Part shown: positions 1 to 10,089 of the stretch, piece after piece
Position numbering within the stretch: the first letter of the stretch is position 1
How the letters are laid out: each line of letters begins with the position of its first letter
Assembly: GCA_020073645.1 (NCBI GenBank)
Contig: JAIQET010000007.1
Location: 1 to 64,000 of the forward strand
Source of the DNA: Terriglobia bacterium
GTDB lineage: Bacteria; Acidobacteriota; Terriglobia; Terriglobales; Acidobacteriaceae
Reading direction: 5' to 3'
DNA: 64,000 bases
Position numbers and translations under genes: made by a program
Notes under the pieces: model-generated
The model's input: only the letters and a program-made list of their open reading frames with translations
Databases searched by the model: none
What the model was told of the DNA's origin: nothing

Positions 1-176
1 GTATCAATTGCAGCTTTCCATCGACGTTCGCCATCTATGAGTTGAAATCTTATCCCATCTTCGTGTTTTGAAAGCCTTTTAATAATCACAGGAACTATAA
101 CACCATATTTTGCTACAGATTCTTTTAGTCTTAGAAAGTCTTTATCTTTATAAAAATCTTCATTTCGAGGTCTCGA
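1..176 (-). CDS. ParB-like N-terminal domain protein, fragment running off the left edge
   Basis: The minus strand reads through a ParB/sulfiredoxin-type domain: an L-K-E-S-V helix, then G-V-I-V-P-V, then Q-L-I-D-G-E-R-R-W-K-A-A, the GERR box typical of ParB nucleotide-binding domains. The reading frame leaves the window at base 1. Base composition is far more AT-rich than all neighbours, suggesting acquired DNA. No ATG, GTG or TTG lies close to the domain. Upstream, the frame runs into a CGCAAAG-rich dispersed repeat near base 180, so the 5' end may be truncated and the gene may be a remnant. Whether it segregates DNA or belongs to a phage or plasmid regulator cannot be told from this piece. 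Confidence 0.55.
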
Positions 177-186
177 CCACTTCTTG

Positions 187-280
187 CTTTGCGACCTTTG
201 TGGCCTTTCTTTGCGAGCTTTGCGGTAAAAGGTCTTAAACCGCAAAGTACGCCAAGGATTCGCAAAGGGCGCAAAGAAGG
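187..280. repeat. CGCAAAG-type palindromic intergenic repeat, left copy
   Basis: An imperfect palindrome is centred on 218-247, where CTTTGCGGT is answered by ACCGCAAAG. It is flanked by more CTTTGCG and CGCAAAG units. A copy with the same sequence logic lies at 63722-63806 at the other end of the window. It carries no convincing ORF. Confidence 0.8.
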
Positions 281-352
281 CCATCGGACGGACTCAAACT
301 GCGCCGCTACCGAATGCTGGGTCGCCGGGCGGTTTTGCCTCTCCGCGCTGGG

Positions 353-421
353 TCCCCTTCGACTACGCTCAGGGCAGGCTCTCGCCCCGCTGGAGAAAGC
401 GCGGGGCTTCGGGATGACGTC
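353..421. repeat. Dispersed repeat containing CTTCGACTACGCTCAGGG
   Basis: The segment carries the core CTTCGACTACGCTCAGGG followed by CAGG. A near-identical core is found in frame inside the Lhr helicase gene at 39073-39104. The stretch between 281 and 531 otherwise shows no gene. A TATAAT hexamer at 490-495 is a possible -10 element for thiC, but no matching -35 is clear. Confidence 0.6.
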
Positions 422-519
422 ATCATGTATCGCGACCAAACTGCGCTACATCGAGGGTAGCGGACATCATCGCCCGCTTTTTTGGGGCGTATAATGAGCC
501 ATTGTAGATCTCCCACTGA

Positions 520-2100
<1,581 letters not shown>

Positions 2101-2210
2101 AGGACGCCTCGGGGGAATTTCCACCACGGCACACCAAACTAACAAATCCCTGCCCCTGCTTATTTTCTGCAGAGGTGGCGTGACTAGCAAGAAGCAACGT
2201 AGAACAAAGG

Positions 2211-3095
2211 TCAGCTCGGCTGGGTGGTGGGGGTGACATTCACAGGGGTAGCGACGTTCAGCATTGTGGAATTCGAAATCTTCTCCTCCAGCAGAGCGAT
2301 GATCGTTTCAAGTTCTACCTTCGCGTTTCCTTGCAGCCCGAGTGATCGCGAGACGCCCGCCGCATCTGTGCTGAGGCGAACCGCGAGTTCTAAACGCCAA
2401 TCCCCATCAAAGTCGTCCAGCCTGTAACTGTGGATGTGCATGGAATCGCCGAGTCTAGCTTCCTTGATGTGGTCGAAGCTGAAGTTTCTTACCATGTAGT
2501 CAATCAGCGGCTCTTGAACGACGAGCACGAGCTTCTTGTTCAGGCCCTCGAACGTCTCTACCTTGTGGTGTAACTGGACAAGAATCGTCTTTGCGGTCAT
2601 CTTCCAGTTCATGCCGTAGCTGTCTTCGCAGTCCACGTCTTCTGTTGGGACATTGATCCTAACCTCTTTGAGGAACCGCTGTCTTTCTGGCCACACGGTG
2701 CCAGTCGTATCGAGGGTTTGCAACTCAACACCGACGAAATCCTTGACTTTACGCTGGCGGACGGACGCAAGGAAGTAATCGACGGAGCCACCAGGAATCG
2801 TGATCTCAGGCACGATGTGCAATTCGTTCCCCGGTTCGTGCAACGTCAAGAGATGAATGCAGTCCGTGAATATTTGACGTCTTTCCAAGAGGCGGTGAGG
2901 GCAGATTATGACGGGGAGCTTATCTGCGCCATACGACACCGTACAAGTTCCAATCAGAATTTCAGGACTGCTCTTTCTGTTTTTCAGACAGGTACGGCCA
3001 AGAAAGGGGCAGCGACTCTGCTTGACCACGGCGGCCCATCTCGTCCTCTTCTTCGTGGTCGTTGAGATGCCAAACAGTTCTTTAACTTTACTCAT
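2211..3095 (-). CDS. NotI-like type II restriction endonuclease
   Basis: The 294-residue protein matches the layout of the NotI endonuclease family. It has an N-terminal four-cysteine site (C29 in CPF, C35, C51 in GTC, C65 in ICP) that in NotI binds iron, followed by HRLLERRQIF. A PD-(D/E)xK-like core follows with E97, D106 and E124-L-Q126, the E-x-Q ending being the NotI variant. The start was chosen at 3095 because its ATGA overlaps the stop of the upstream methyltransferase, giving translational coupling; an ATG at 3110 is the alternative. GC content is visibly lower than in neighbouring genes, suggesting transfer. The exact recognition site cannot be read from sequence. Confidence 0.75.
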   Translation of the reverse strand: MSKVKELFGISTTTKKRTRWAAVVKQSRCPFLGRTCLKNRKSSPEILIGTCTVSYGADKLPVIICPHRLLERRQIFTDCIHLLTLHEPGNELHIVPEITIPGGSVDYFLASVRQRKVKDFVGVELQTLDTTGTVWPERQRFLKEVRINVPTEDVDCEDSYGMNWKMTAKTILVQLHHKVETFEGLNKKLVLVVQEPLIDYMVRNFSFDHIKEARLGDSMHIHSYRLDDFDGDWRLELAVRLSTDAAGVSRSLGLQGNAKVELETIIALLEEKISNSTMLNVATPVNVTPTTQPS

Positions 3096-4183
3096 AGCAG
3101 CGGAGAACATCTTCCCTCAGCGACCCGGAGATAGTCCCGCGAGAGATCAATACCAATTGACTTCCGGTTGAGTTGCTGAGCAACAACCATTGTTGTACCG
3201 GTCCCGCAGAACGGGTCGAGCACAATGCCCTTTTCGGGGCACGTAGCGAGAATCGGTATCCTGCACAGATCACCGGGATACGGGGCGAAGTGTTCACCGC
3301 GCCCCTGGGTATCTTCCGGGATGATGTCCCACACATCGGACGGCTTGGCTCCGTTCGGATGATATTTCAGAAAGTAGAAGCCTCTCTGTTGAATCTCACG
3401 CGCTCTTCCCGAAACACTTTCCGAATCCGAGTGGGTTGTCCTTTGACAACCCCTGATAATCATGCGAAAGTCAGCGAGCTTTCCCTCCTGCACCTCTCGC
3501 AGGATCTCTCCTAACGCAGCAAACGCAGCTCTCTTCTCTTCGTCACTGAGCACCTGAGACAGTTCAATCTGCCGCCTATAGCGTACCCCGCTAACGCCAG
3601 TTGCCGAGACTACTGAGCCATTGACTACCTTGGACGTCCCCGGCTTCTTTCGGATGGCGTCCACGTCGTAGAAATAATCACGGTTCTTCACAAAGTGGAA
3701 CACGTGCTCATGCACGTTTCGCAGTTTGTCTTTCGCGGTGTCCGGCCCGCCCTTGACCTTATTCCAGATCACGCTATTGCGCAGAATCCAGCCCTGTCTG
3801 TCTGTCAGCGCCAAGGCGACGCGCCAAGGGAGTCCCAGAAGTTGCTTATCCTGATATGCGTCGCCAATGTTCAGCCAGAAGGATCCAGAGTGTTTCAGAA
3901 CGCGACGTACCTCCCGAAACAAGCGCAACAGATTCGAAATGTATTGCTCGTAGCTGGTCTCCAGCCCGACGCCCTGGGCCTTGTACTGCCTCTGACCCCA
4001 ATACGGTGGACTCGTCATACAGAAGTGTACTGATTCATCCGGGAAGCTCCCTAGAACGTCTGCGGCATTACCACACGAGAACAGGGGAACGACAGAATCA
4101 CTTGATAGGTACTCCGAAATGCGCGACCAGGAGGTACTGAATTCAGCAAGAATCTCTTCGGCAAGCCTAGCCTGACCCGACAT
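3092..4183 (-). CDS. Site-specific DNA methyltransferase (SPPY type)
   Basis: This is a modification methyltransferase, the protective partner of the NotI-like nuclease that follows and overlaps it by 4 bases. Motif IV TSPPYW is at residues 57-62 and motif I DPFCGTGTT at 323-331. Motif IV before motif I marks the beta class, and SPPY favours N4-cytosine methylation, although some N6-adenine enzymes share it. The 363-residue start at 4183 has a good AGAGGAAG ribosome site. The longer frame to 4345 only reads through a dispersed repeat. GC content is lower than the flanking core genes. Confidence 0.88.
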   Translation of the reverse strand: MSGQARLAEEILAEFSTSWSRISEYLSSDSVVPLFSCGNAADVLGSFPDESVHFCMTSPPYWGQRQYKAQGVGLETSYEQYISNLLRLFREVRRVLKHSGSFWLNIGDAYQDKQLLGLPWRVALALTDRQGWILRNSVIWNKVKGGPDTAKDKLRNVHEHVFHFVKNRDYFYDVDAIRKKPGTSKVVNGSVVSATGVSGVRYRRQIELSQVLSDEEKRAAFAALGEILREVQEGKLADFRMIIRGCQRTTHSDSESVSGRAREIQQRGFYFLKYHPNGAKPSDVWDIIPEDTQGRGEHFAPYPGDLCRIPILATCPEKGIVLDPFCGTGTTMVVAQQLNRKSIGIDLSRDYLRVAEGRCSPLL

Positions 4184-4320
4184 TGTTCTTCCTCTGTTGA
4201 CGTCGTACCTGAAGTCTACCTTTGAAGCGCCAACAACGTCCATTTCTGATCGAGACACGGAAGGACGTAAGACGTTTTGCGGCAGTCGTTTTTTTATCGC
4301 GCTACTTTCCGACCCCGTTA

Positions 4321-4345
4321 GCGGGCAAGAGTGCCCGCGCCACAC
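4321..4345. repeat. Dispersed repeat GCGGGCAAGAGTGCCCGC
   Basis: A short palindromic unit (GCGGGCA against TGCCCGC, followed by GCCACAC) lies between the M28 peptidase and the methyltransferase. A related unit (GAGCGGACGGGAGTGTCCGC then TCCACAC) lies in frame inside the Lhr gene at 39453-39479. The rest of 4184-4348 shows no gene. Confidence 0.6.
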
Positions 4346-4348
4346 GAA

Positions 4349-6520
4349 TCAGCGATACCCTTCCAACACTTTGGCTGCCCGGTTCAAAGCCGCCGCCAGC
4401 ACCGCCAACTGCTGGCGAGTCCGCTCCGCATCATGTTTGTCGATGGCTTCATTCACTCCCGGGATCACTACGGCGGCATACCCTGTGTATTCGCCGGGAG
4501 CGTAGATAGCATGGTGATACCACGGGCGATGCGGAAGCCCGTCGGGAATCAGCAACGCTCGCTCGGCGTCGCGTAGGGTCTGATTGATTCTGGCGGGGTC
4601 ATTCGAAATCTTTTCCTGCCGGGAGAGCATCTTGGCGCCCGACTGCTCGAAGTGACGCGCAGCCTCCGCAGCTTCGGCAAAGCTGGGCGCGCGCCCGGAA
4701 AACTCGGCATCGGCTTGCTTGCGGGCAGCTTCAATGTAGGCCGCAATCTCCTTCCCGTATTCCTCATAGTCGTAGGGGAGCACGTCGGCATCGGCCATGC
4801 GAAGAACTTCGAGGCCATACACTCGCGCCATCTGCTGCTCATACTTGAAATCGGGATCGCCGAACCTCTTGAACCAGGCGAAATTGTCGAAGGCCGAGTG
4901 ATATACGCCATAGGAACCGGTCGAGCCTACATCGGTCGAGGGCACGCCCAGGTGCTGGAGAAACACCGTGTAATCGGAGCCGCTGCCCAGGTCGCCCACG
5001 GGCACGTCCAGCTTGGCCTGCGCTGCCGGCGGGCGATAGGTTCCGCCACTGGCCTCTTGCTGCGGGCCCTGTTCGCCGCTGGTCTCGCCCGCCTTGCGCC
5101 AGGCTTCATACACCGTGCCACTTGTGGGAGCCGCCACTTCCTTGGTGATGTCGCGCAGAAACTGTTTCAGGCTGGGCACCGAGGAGGCGCCGAACTTCGG
5201 CCCGGAGACAGCCACGTCCATATTGAAGTAGGCAGCGGCGCTGGCCAGTTCTGCGGCGTGCTGCTCGCCCCACTCGGTGGACCCCACGAGCCCGAACTCT
5301 TCCGCATCCCAACTGCCGATCACTATAGTGCGCTTCGGCTTCCAGCCCGACTTCAGCAGTTCGCCGAGGCCATGTACGGCCTCCAGCATCGAGGCCGTGC
5401 CGCTGTTCGGGTCCACCGCGCCGTACACCCAGGCGTCGCGGTGATTGCCCGCCACCACCCACTCGTCGGGAAACTGGCTGCCGCGCACCCGCCCAATCAC
5501 ATCCCAGATGGTGCGGAACTGGTAGTCCTGCTTGAGGTGCATCTTCACTTTCACCGGGCCCGGCCCCACGTGATAGGTGAAGGGCAGCGAACCCTGCCAG
5601 TCGCGCGGCGCGTCTTCTCCGCCGAGATGTTCGAGAATCGGCCAGGCGTCTTTGTAGGAGAGCGGAGTCGTGGGAATTTTCGGCATTTGCGCCGACTGCT
5701 CCGGCGAAATGCGCTTGGAATCGGGAAGCGAAGGCACCGAGGCGATGCCCGGCGTAGTCGGATCACCGGCAAACTCGAACATGTAGCCGATCGACCCGCG
5801 CTGCACGCCCGTGTCCGGACGCCAAGGACCGCGGGGATATTTGTCGCCGCGATGCCAGCCATCATCGTAGGGATCGGAATAGATAAGCAGCCCGGCAGCT
5901 CCGTGCTCCTGTGCGACGAAGGACTTCACCCCGCGGAAGTTCTGTCCGTATCGCACCAGGACCAGCTTGCCGCGCACGTCCACCTTCAACCGCTCCAGCT
6001 TCTGGAAATCTTCCGGCGATCCGTAGTTGGCATAGACCACCTCGGCCTCGACATCGCCAGAGGGCGACATGCCGCTAAAAGGCATTGCCACGCGAGGATC
6101 GTCCTGGTAAGGATCGCCGTCGACATGTTCGCGGGTGGGTCCGTGCATGTTGACATCCGGGGGCGCGGTCACATCCACACTGATTTCGGCGGGATAGTTG
6201 AGCCAGACGCGGTATTCGACGATCTCGGTGTCCAGGCCAGCCTCGCGGAATTTCTGCGCGACATAGTCGGCCGTGGCCTTGTCCTCCGGCGACCCCGCAA
6301 TGTGCGGCGCCTGGGTCAGTGTGCGCAGGTGCGCCTCGGCGAGCTTGGGGTCGGGCACGGCGAGAAAGCGGCCCTCCAGCCCGAACTCTTCCGCGGGATT
6401 GTGGAAACCGAAAAGTGCGGCGGGACTGGAATGGTCCGCAGACTTGGTCAGCCTGGGTACGCCCGCTACATTGGCAAGCAAAAGTGTAAGGACGAAGGCG
6501 GTTGTGGGGACGACTTTCAT
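4349..6520 (-). CDS. M28 family peptidase, glutamate carboxypeptidase II-like, secreted
   Basis: The 723-residue exported zinc peptidase follows the architecture of glutamate carboxypeptidase II/PSMA: signal peptide (1-20), split M28 domain with a PA insert (about 150-270), catalytic core, and a C-terminal TfR-like dimerisation region. All co-catalytic zinc ligands are present: H360 and D370 in GNHRDAWVYGAVDPNSG, E407 (base) and E408 in DAEEFG, D435 in NMDVA and H541 in YHSAFDNF. It probably trims C-terminal acidic residues or small peptides in the periplasm. AGGAG precedes the ATG. It follows the peroxiredoxin gene on the same strand, 58 bases away across a repeat. Confidence 0.93.
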   Translation of the reverse strand: MKVVPTTAFVLTLLLANVAGVPRLTKSADHSSPAALFGFHNPAEEFGLEGRFLAVPDPKLAEAHLRTLTQAPHIAGSPEDKATADYVAQKFREAGLDTEIVEYRVWLNYPAEISVDVTAPPDVNMHGPTREHVDGDPYQDDPRVAMPFSGMSPSGDVEAEVVYANYGSPEDFQKLERLKVDVRGKLVLVRYGQNFRGVKSFVAQEHGAAGLLIYSDPYDDGWHRGDKYPRGPWRPDTGVQRGSIGYMFEFAGDPTTPGIASVPSLPDSKRISPEQSAQMPKIPTTPLSYKDAWPILEHLGGEDAPRDWQGSLPFTYHVGPGPVKVKMHLKQDYQFRTIWDVIGRVRGSQFPDEWVVAGNHRDAWVYGAVDPNSGTASMLEAVHGLGELLKSGWKPKRTIVIGSWDAEEFGLVGSTEWGEQHAAELASAAAYFNMDVAVSGPKFGASSVPSLKQFLRDITKEVAAPTSGTVYEAWRKAGETSGEQGPQQEASGGTYRPPAAQAKLDVPVGDLGSGSDYTVFLQHLGVPSTDVGSTGSYGVYHSAFDNFAWFKRFGDPDFKYEQQMARVYGLEVLRMADADVLPYDYEEYGKEIAAYIEAARKQADAEFSGRAPSFAEAAEAARHFEQSGAKMLSRQEKISNDPARINQTLRDAERALLIPDGLPHRPWYHHAIYAPGEYTGYAAVVIPGVNEAIDKHDAERTRQQLAVLAAALNRAAKVLEGYR

Positions 6521-6535
6521 CGGGCTCCTGTGGTC

Positions 6536-6562
6536 CCGAGACGCAGCAAGCTGCGTCTCTAC
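6536..6562. repeat. GAGACGCAGCAAGCTGCGTCTC palindrome family
   Basis: GACGCAG and CTGCGTC form a short hairpin around AAG. Copies in similar or diverged form are at 12391-12415 and 12432-12457. Confidence 0.6.
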
Positions 6563-6578
6563 AGAACGAGAACGCTGG

Positions 6579-7061
6579 CTACAACCTGCTCAGGGCGGCC
6601 AGCGTCTCCTGCAAGTCGGGAACCTGGTTTAACGGAAAAATTCTGCTGAACTCGATTTTGCCATGTTTGCCGACCACGAAGATGGCGCGCTCACTGGCGC
6701 CGGCAAAGGGGCCCTCCGCGCGCAGCACTCCGTACTTGCGGCTGACGTCGCCGTGCGGCCAGAAGTCGCTGCACAGAGGGTAGTCGAAGGGGCCGATCTC
6801 ACGCTCCCAGGCTGTGGTGTTCATGATGGAGTCCACGCTGATGCCCACGACCTCGGCGTTCCGCGCCACAAATTTCTCGCGCTCCACCTGGTAGGCAACC
6901 ATCTGTTCCGCGCTCACCGGCTCCCAATTCAGCGGATAAAAAGCCAGAACCAGGTTCTGCTTGCTGCACCACTCAGCGAAATGAAAGCGCTTCTTGACCC
7001 CGCCGATCAGGACAGGAAGATCGAAGTCGGGTGCCATGTCGCCGGGTTGCAACACCGTCAT
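6579..7061 (-). CDS. Peroxiredoxin-fold (AhpC/TSA family) protein with Ser at the peroxidatic position
   Basis: The 160-residue protein has the thioredoxin-fold AhpC/TSA layout: PGDMAPDFDLP at the start, FYPLNWEPV, VVGISVDS and a C-terminal GKIEFSRIFP strand. In active peroxiredoxins FYP-x-x-W-x-P-V is followed by the peroxidatic Cys. Here the codon is AGC, so residue 50 is Ser. Remaining cysteines are C32 (EWCSK) and C97 (PLCSDF). The protein may be a non-peroxidase relative, or may use one of the other cysteines. A GAGGTGG sequence lies directly before the ATG. Confidence 0.85.
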   Translation of the reverse strand: MTVLQPGDMAPDFDLPVLIGGVKKRFHFAEWCSKQNLVLAFYPLNWEPVSAEQMVAYQVEREKFVARNAEVVGISVDSIMNTTAWEREIGPFDYPLCSDFWPHGDVSRKYGVLRAEGPFAGASERAIFVVGKHGKIEFSRIFPLNQVPDLQETLAALSRL

Positions 7062-7253
7062 CCACCTCTTCAGGGTGATCCCACCGATTTTCAGCGTGAA
7101 ATGCAGATTGTACTACTCGCAGGTAGGCAATCATGGGATAGCATGCGCCGCACACGAGCGTTTAGCCGGAGGCTATGCGAGGGTATCGGAGCCGAGAAAA
7201 AGATTCTCTATCACTTACTTCACCATTATCACCACTTGGTGTACAATAAGGTC

Positions 7254-7508
7254 ATGAAGCGTGCCACCATGACTTTGCCCGATGATTTGGCCCGGGCGGT
7301 CGAGAACTACCAGCGTGCGCAGGAAGCGCCTCCTGCCCTGACAGCCGTCGTGCAAGCTGCTTTGCGCCAGTATCTGGGCGAGCGTGGGTTTCTGCGAGTG
7401 CGCCGAACCTTGGACATCTCTCCGGCCAGCTCGGGGAGCGGACGCCACGACGTGAGCCAGGAACATGACCGCTACCTGGCAGGAACGCGGACTCCGTCGC
7501 AGAAATGA
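7254..7508 (+). CDS. Ribbon-helix-helix antitoxin (VapB-like)
   Basis: The 84-residue protein starts with a ribbon-helix-helix segment (MKRATMTLPDDLARAVENY) typical of CopG/Arc DNA-binding antitoxins. A helix with Y-L-G-E-R-G-F follows, and then a hydrophilic tail that would wrap the toxin. The stop overlaps the start of the PIN toxin by ATGA, so the pair is co-translated. A TACAAT box at 7242-7247 just upstream may be its promoter, and self-repression is expected for this class. Confidence 0.75.
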   Translation: MKRATMTLPDDLARAVENYQRAQEAPPALTAVVQAALRQYLGERGFLRVRRTLDISPASSGSGRHDVSQEHDRYLAGTRTPSQK

Positions 7509-7906
7509 AGCAGCAAGCGGTGCTGGCAGACACGGGACCTCTGTATGCTGCAGCCGATCCGGATGACGCACACCACCGCCGGGCCCAACAGGAACTGCGG
7601 CGGTTGAGGCGCGAGAAGTGCGAAGTCGTGGTGGCTTACCCGACTCTCCTGGAAGCCTACACGCTGGTGCTATTTCGCCTCGGCAAGAGCACAGCCGCAA
7701 GCTGGTTGAACAACCTGGGCAGCGCGGTCCTGGCCAACCCCAGCCCGGAGGACTACCGGCAAGCTGTCACCAGAATCCAGGCTATGACGGATCAGCCAAT
7801 CACGCTATTTGATGCGACGGTCGCGGTCTTAGCGACGCGTCTGGGGCTGGAAGTATGGACCTACGATCATCACTTTGACTTGATGCGCGTGGCGGTGTGG
7901 CGGTGA
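7505..7906 (+). CDS. PIN-domain ribonuclease toxin (VapC-like)
   Basis: The 133-residue PIN domain has the acidic active-site pattern: D9 in LADTGPLY, a glutamate in the helix LLEAYTL, D in FDATVAVLA, and D in TYDHHFDLM near the end. These residues coordinate Mg2+ for RNA cleavage in VapC-type toxins. It overlaps the antitoxin by 4 bases. The usual RNA target (tRNA or rRNA) cannot be inferred. Confidence 0.85.
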   Translation: MKQQAVLADTGPLYAAADPDDAHHRRAQQELRRLRREKCEVVVAYPTLLEAYTLVLFRLGKSTAASWLNNLGSAVLANPSPEDYRQAVTRIQAMTDQPITLFDATVAVLATRLGLEVWTYDHHFDLMRVAVWR

Positions 7907-7926
7907 TATAGCTACTGCACCACAAT

Positions 7927-9183
7927 CTAATCCCTTACCTGTCCGCTTCCAAGGACTTCGTACTTCGAGGATGTTAATTCCGCCAGGGCAAAGGGCCCGC
8001 GGCAATGCAGCTTCTGGGTGCTAATCCCCATCTCAGCCCCAAAACCAAACTCGCCGCCATCTGAGAAGCGCGTAGAAGCATTCCAATACACCGCCGCCGA
8101 GTCCACGTAGCGCAGGAAACGGCGCGCATTCGCTTCGTCGCGGGTGACGATGGCCTCCGAGTGCTTGGTGGAATGCCGGTTGATGTGCGCGATGGCCGCA
8201 TTCAGGTCCGGCAGCACACGAATTGCAATGCACAGCCGCAAATACTCTTCCTCCCAGTCCTGCGGTTGCGCTGACCTCACATTCATTCCCTCGGTCAGGC
8301 GGCAGGTCTGCTCATCGCCACGGACCTCTACCCCGCAGTCGAGCAGCTTTTTCACCACCCGCGGAACATAGTCCCCCGCGATACGCTCATGCACGAGCAA
8401 TTTTTCCGCCGCGTTGCACACCGAAGGCCGCTGCGTCTTCGCGTTAATCACGATGCGGTCGGCCATCTCGAAGTCCGCCGACTCATCCACAAATACGTGA
8501 CAATTTCCAGCCCCAGTCTCGATCACCGGCACTGCGGCATTTTCCGCCACGTAGGAGATCAACTCCGGGCCGCCGCGGGGAATGAGCACATCCACCAGGC
8601 CGCGCGCCTTGATCAGTTCCTGGACGGAATCGCGCGTGCTCGAGTCGAGCAATTCGATTGCGCCCTCGGGCACTCCCGGCACTCCGGCAAGAATCTCTAC
8701 CAGTCGCTGATTGCTTTGAGCCGCTTCCTTGCCTCCACGCAGCACGATGGCGTTGCCTGTCTTCAGCGTCAGCGCCACCGTATCCACGGTCACGTTGGGC
8801 CGCGATTCGTAAATGATGCCCACCACCCCCAGAGGCACGCGTACTTTGCGAATGCGCAGCCCGTTGGGGCGCGTCCACTCTGCCAGGGTTTCATAGACGG
8901 GATCGGGCAGGTTGGCTATTTCGCGCACACCGCGTGCCATCTCAGTGATGCGCTCGGGATTGAGCAGAAAGCGGTCGCGCATCGCGCCTGAGAGCCCGGA
9001 AGATTCGAGATCCAGACGATTCGCTTCCAGGATGCTCTTCGTGGCGGCTTCGATCGCGTTCGCCATCACCAGCAGGATGGCGTTCTTCTGCGCCGACGAG
9101 AGCTGCGCCAGCCGGGCGGACGCTTCCCGCGCGCGCAGCAATTTGCCGCGAGTCGAAAGTGGTGTGCTGGTCGTGGTGGCCAT
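7927..9183 (-). CDS. proA: Gamma-glutamyl phosphate reductase ProA
   Basis: This enzyme reduces glutamyl-5-phosphate to the semialdehyde in proline synthesis. The aldehyde-dehydrogenase-like protein of 418 residues carries NVTVDTVALTLKTGNAIVLRGGKEA and the catalytic cysteine region AKTQRPSVCNAAEKLLV. The start at 9183 is one base after the proB stop, so the pair is an operon. The open frame continues to 9267 but would overlap proB. Confidence 0.97.
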   Translation of the reverse strand: MATTTSTPLSTRGKLLRAREASARLAQLSSAQKNAILLVMANAIEAATKSILEANRLDLESSGLSGAMRDRFLLNPERITEMARGVREIANLPDPVYETLAEWTRPNGLRIRKVRVPLGVVGIIYESRPNVTVDTVALTLKTGNAIVLRGGKEAAQSNQRLVEILAGVPGVPEGAIELLDSSTRDSVQELIKARGLVDVLIPRGGPELISYVAENAAVPVIETGAGNCHVFVDESADFEMADRIVINAKTQRPSVCNAAEKLLVHERIAGDYVPRVVKKLLDCGVEVRGDEQTCRLTEGMNVRSAQPQDWEEEYLRLCIAIRVLPDLNAAIAHINRHSTKHSEAIVTRDEANARRFLRYVDSAAVYWNASTRFSDGGEFGFGAEMGISTQKLHCRGPFALAELTSSKYEVLGSGQVRD

Positions 9184-9184
9184 C

Positions 9185-9937
9185 TCAGGACTTCCTGCGC
9201 CGGGGCGGGAAATAGGTTCCAATCTTGCCCTCCACCGCCCAGGGAATGGCGTGCGCATGGCTCCCATTCACGATCGCCACATGCACTCCGGCTTCACTGG
9301 CCGCCTTGGCGGCGCGCAGCTTGGAGCGCATCCCTCCCGTACCCAGCTTGCCGTGTCCGTTGCACAGCTTCTCCATCTTCGGAGTCACGTTGCGCACCGT
9401 GCGCAGCAGCCGCGGACGGGTCCCGTTGGGAATGTAGAATCCGTCCACATCGGTCAGCAGCAACAGCCAGTCGGCCTTCACCGCGGTAGCCAGCAGCGCA
9501 CTGAGTTCGTCATTGTCGCCGAACGCACCCACCAGTTCGCGCACCGAGACGCTGTCGTTTTCATTGACGACCGGAACCACACCCAGCTTGATCAACTCGT
9601 GCAACGCATTCTGCAGATTCTTGTAGCGCAAGGGAGATGTGAAGTCGTCGCTCGAAACCAGCAACTGCGCCACCACCTTCTTGCCGAAGAAAAGCTGCTC
9701 GTAGGTGTGCATCAGCACGCTCTGGCCGACGGCGGCACAGGCCTGCATGAGCGGCACGTTCTGCGGCCTTTCGCTCAGGCCCAGGTTGGACATGCCCGAC
9801 GCGATGGCGCCCGAGGTGACAATCAGATATTCGTTCCGAGAGAGATCGAACTGGTCCACCAGCGCCCGCATGCGCGCGGTATTGATGCGTCCTCCGGGCG
9901 CAATAAGGCTGGTGCCGACTTTGACGACAAGGCGCAT
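9185..9937 (-). CDS. proB: Glutamate 5-kinase ProB, short form without PUA domain
   Basis: It phosphorylates glutamate in the first step of proline synthesis. The amino-acid kinase fold is complete: VVKVGTSL at the N-terminus, VTSGAIASG, NENDSV, GDNDELSA, LLTDVDGFY and GTGGMRSKLRAA. The protein stops at 250 residues, so the C-terminal PUA domain of the 367-residue E. coli enzyme is absent. PUA-less forms occur in several phyla and remain active. The final RRRKS residues end just before proA. Confidence 0.95.
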   Translation of the reverse strand: MRLVVKVGTSLIAPGGRINTARMRALVDQFDLSRNEYLIVTSGAIASGMSNLGLSERPQNVPLMQACAAVGQSVLMHTYEQLFFGKKVVAQLLVSSDDFTSPLRYKNLQNALHELIKLGVVPVVNENDSVSVRELVGAFGDNDELSALLATAVKADWLLLLTDVDGFYIPNGTRPRLLRTVRNVTPKMEKLCNGHGKLGTGGMRSKLRAAKAASEAGVHVAIVNGSHAHAIPWAVEGKIGTYFPPRRRKS

Positions 9938-10089
9938 GCCAACGGCTATTCAGCAATTCAGGCACCATTCCGGACCGCTGCTGGGCCCGGCTGCCGTTCT
10001 CTTTGCCAGACAGTGGTCTGGTGTGATTGCACAATAAGTGAAAAAGATTTCATGACAGGCGGTCGAAAGACGCCGTTTAGACTATTCCC

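Noticed and set aside
4652-6649. Long plus-strand open frame opposite the M28 peptidase
   Set aside because: The peptidase frame has every catalytic residue, so the opposite frame is a GC-driven shadow.
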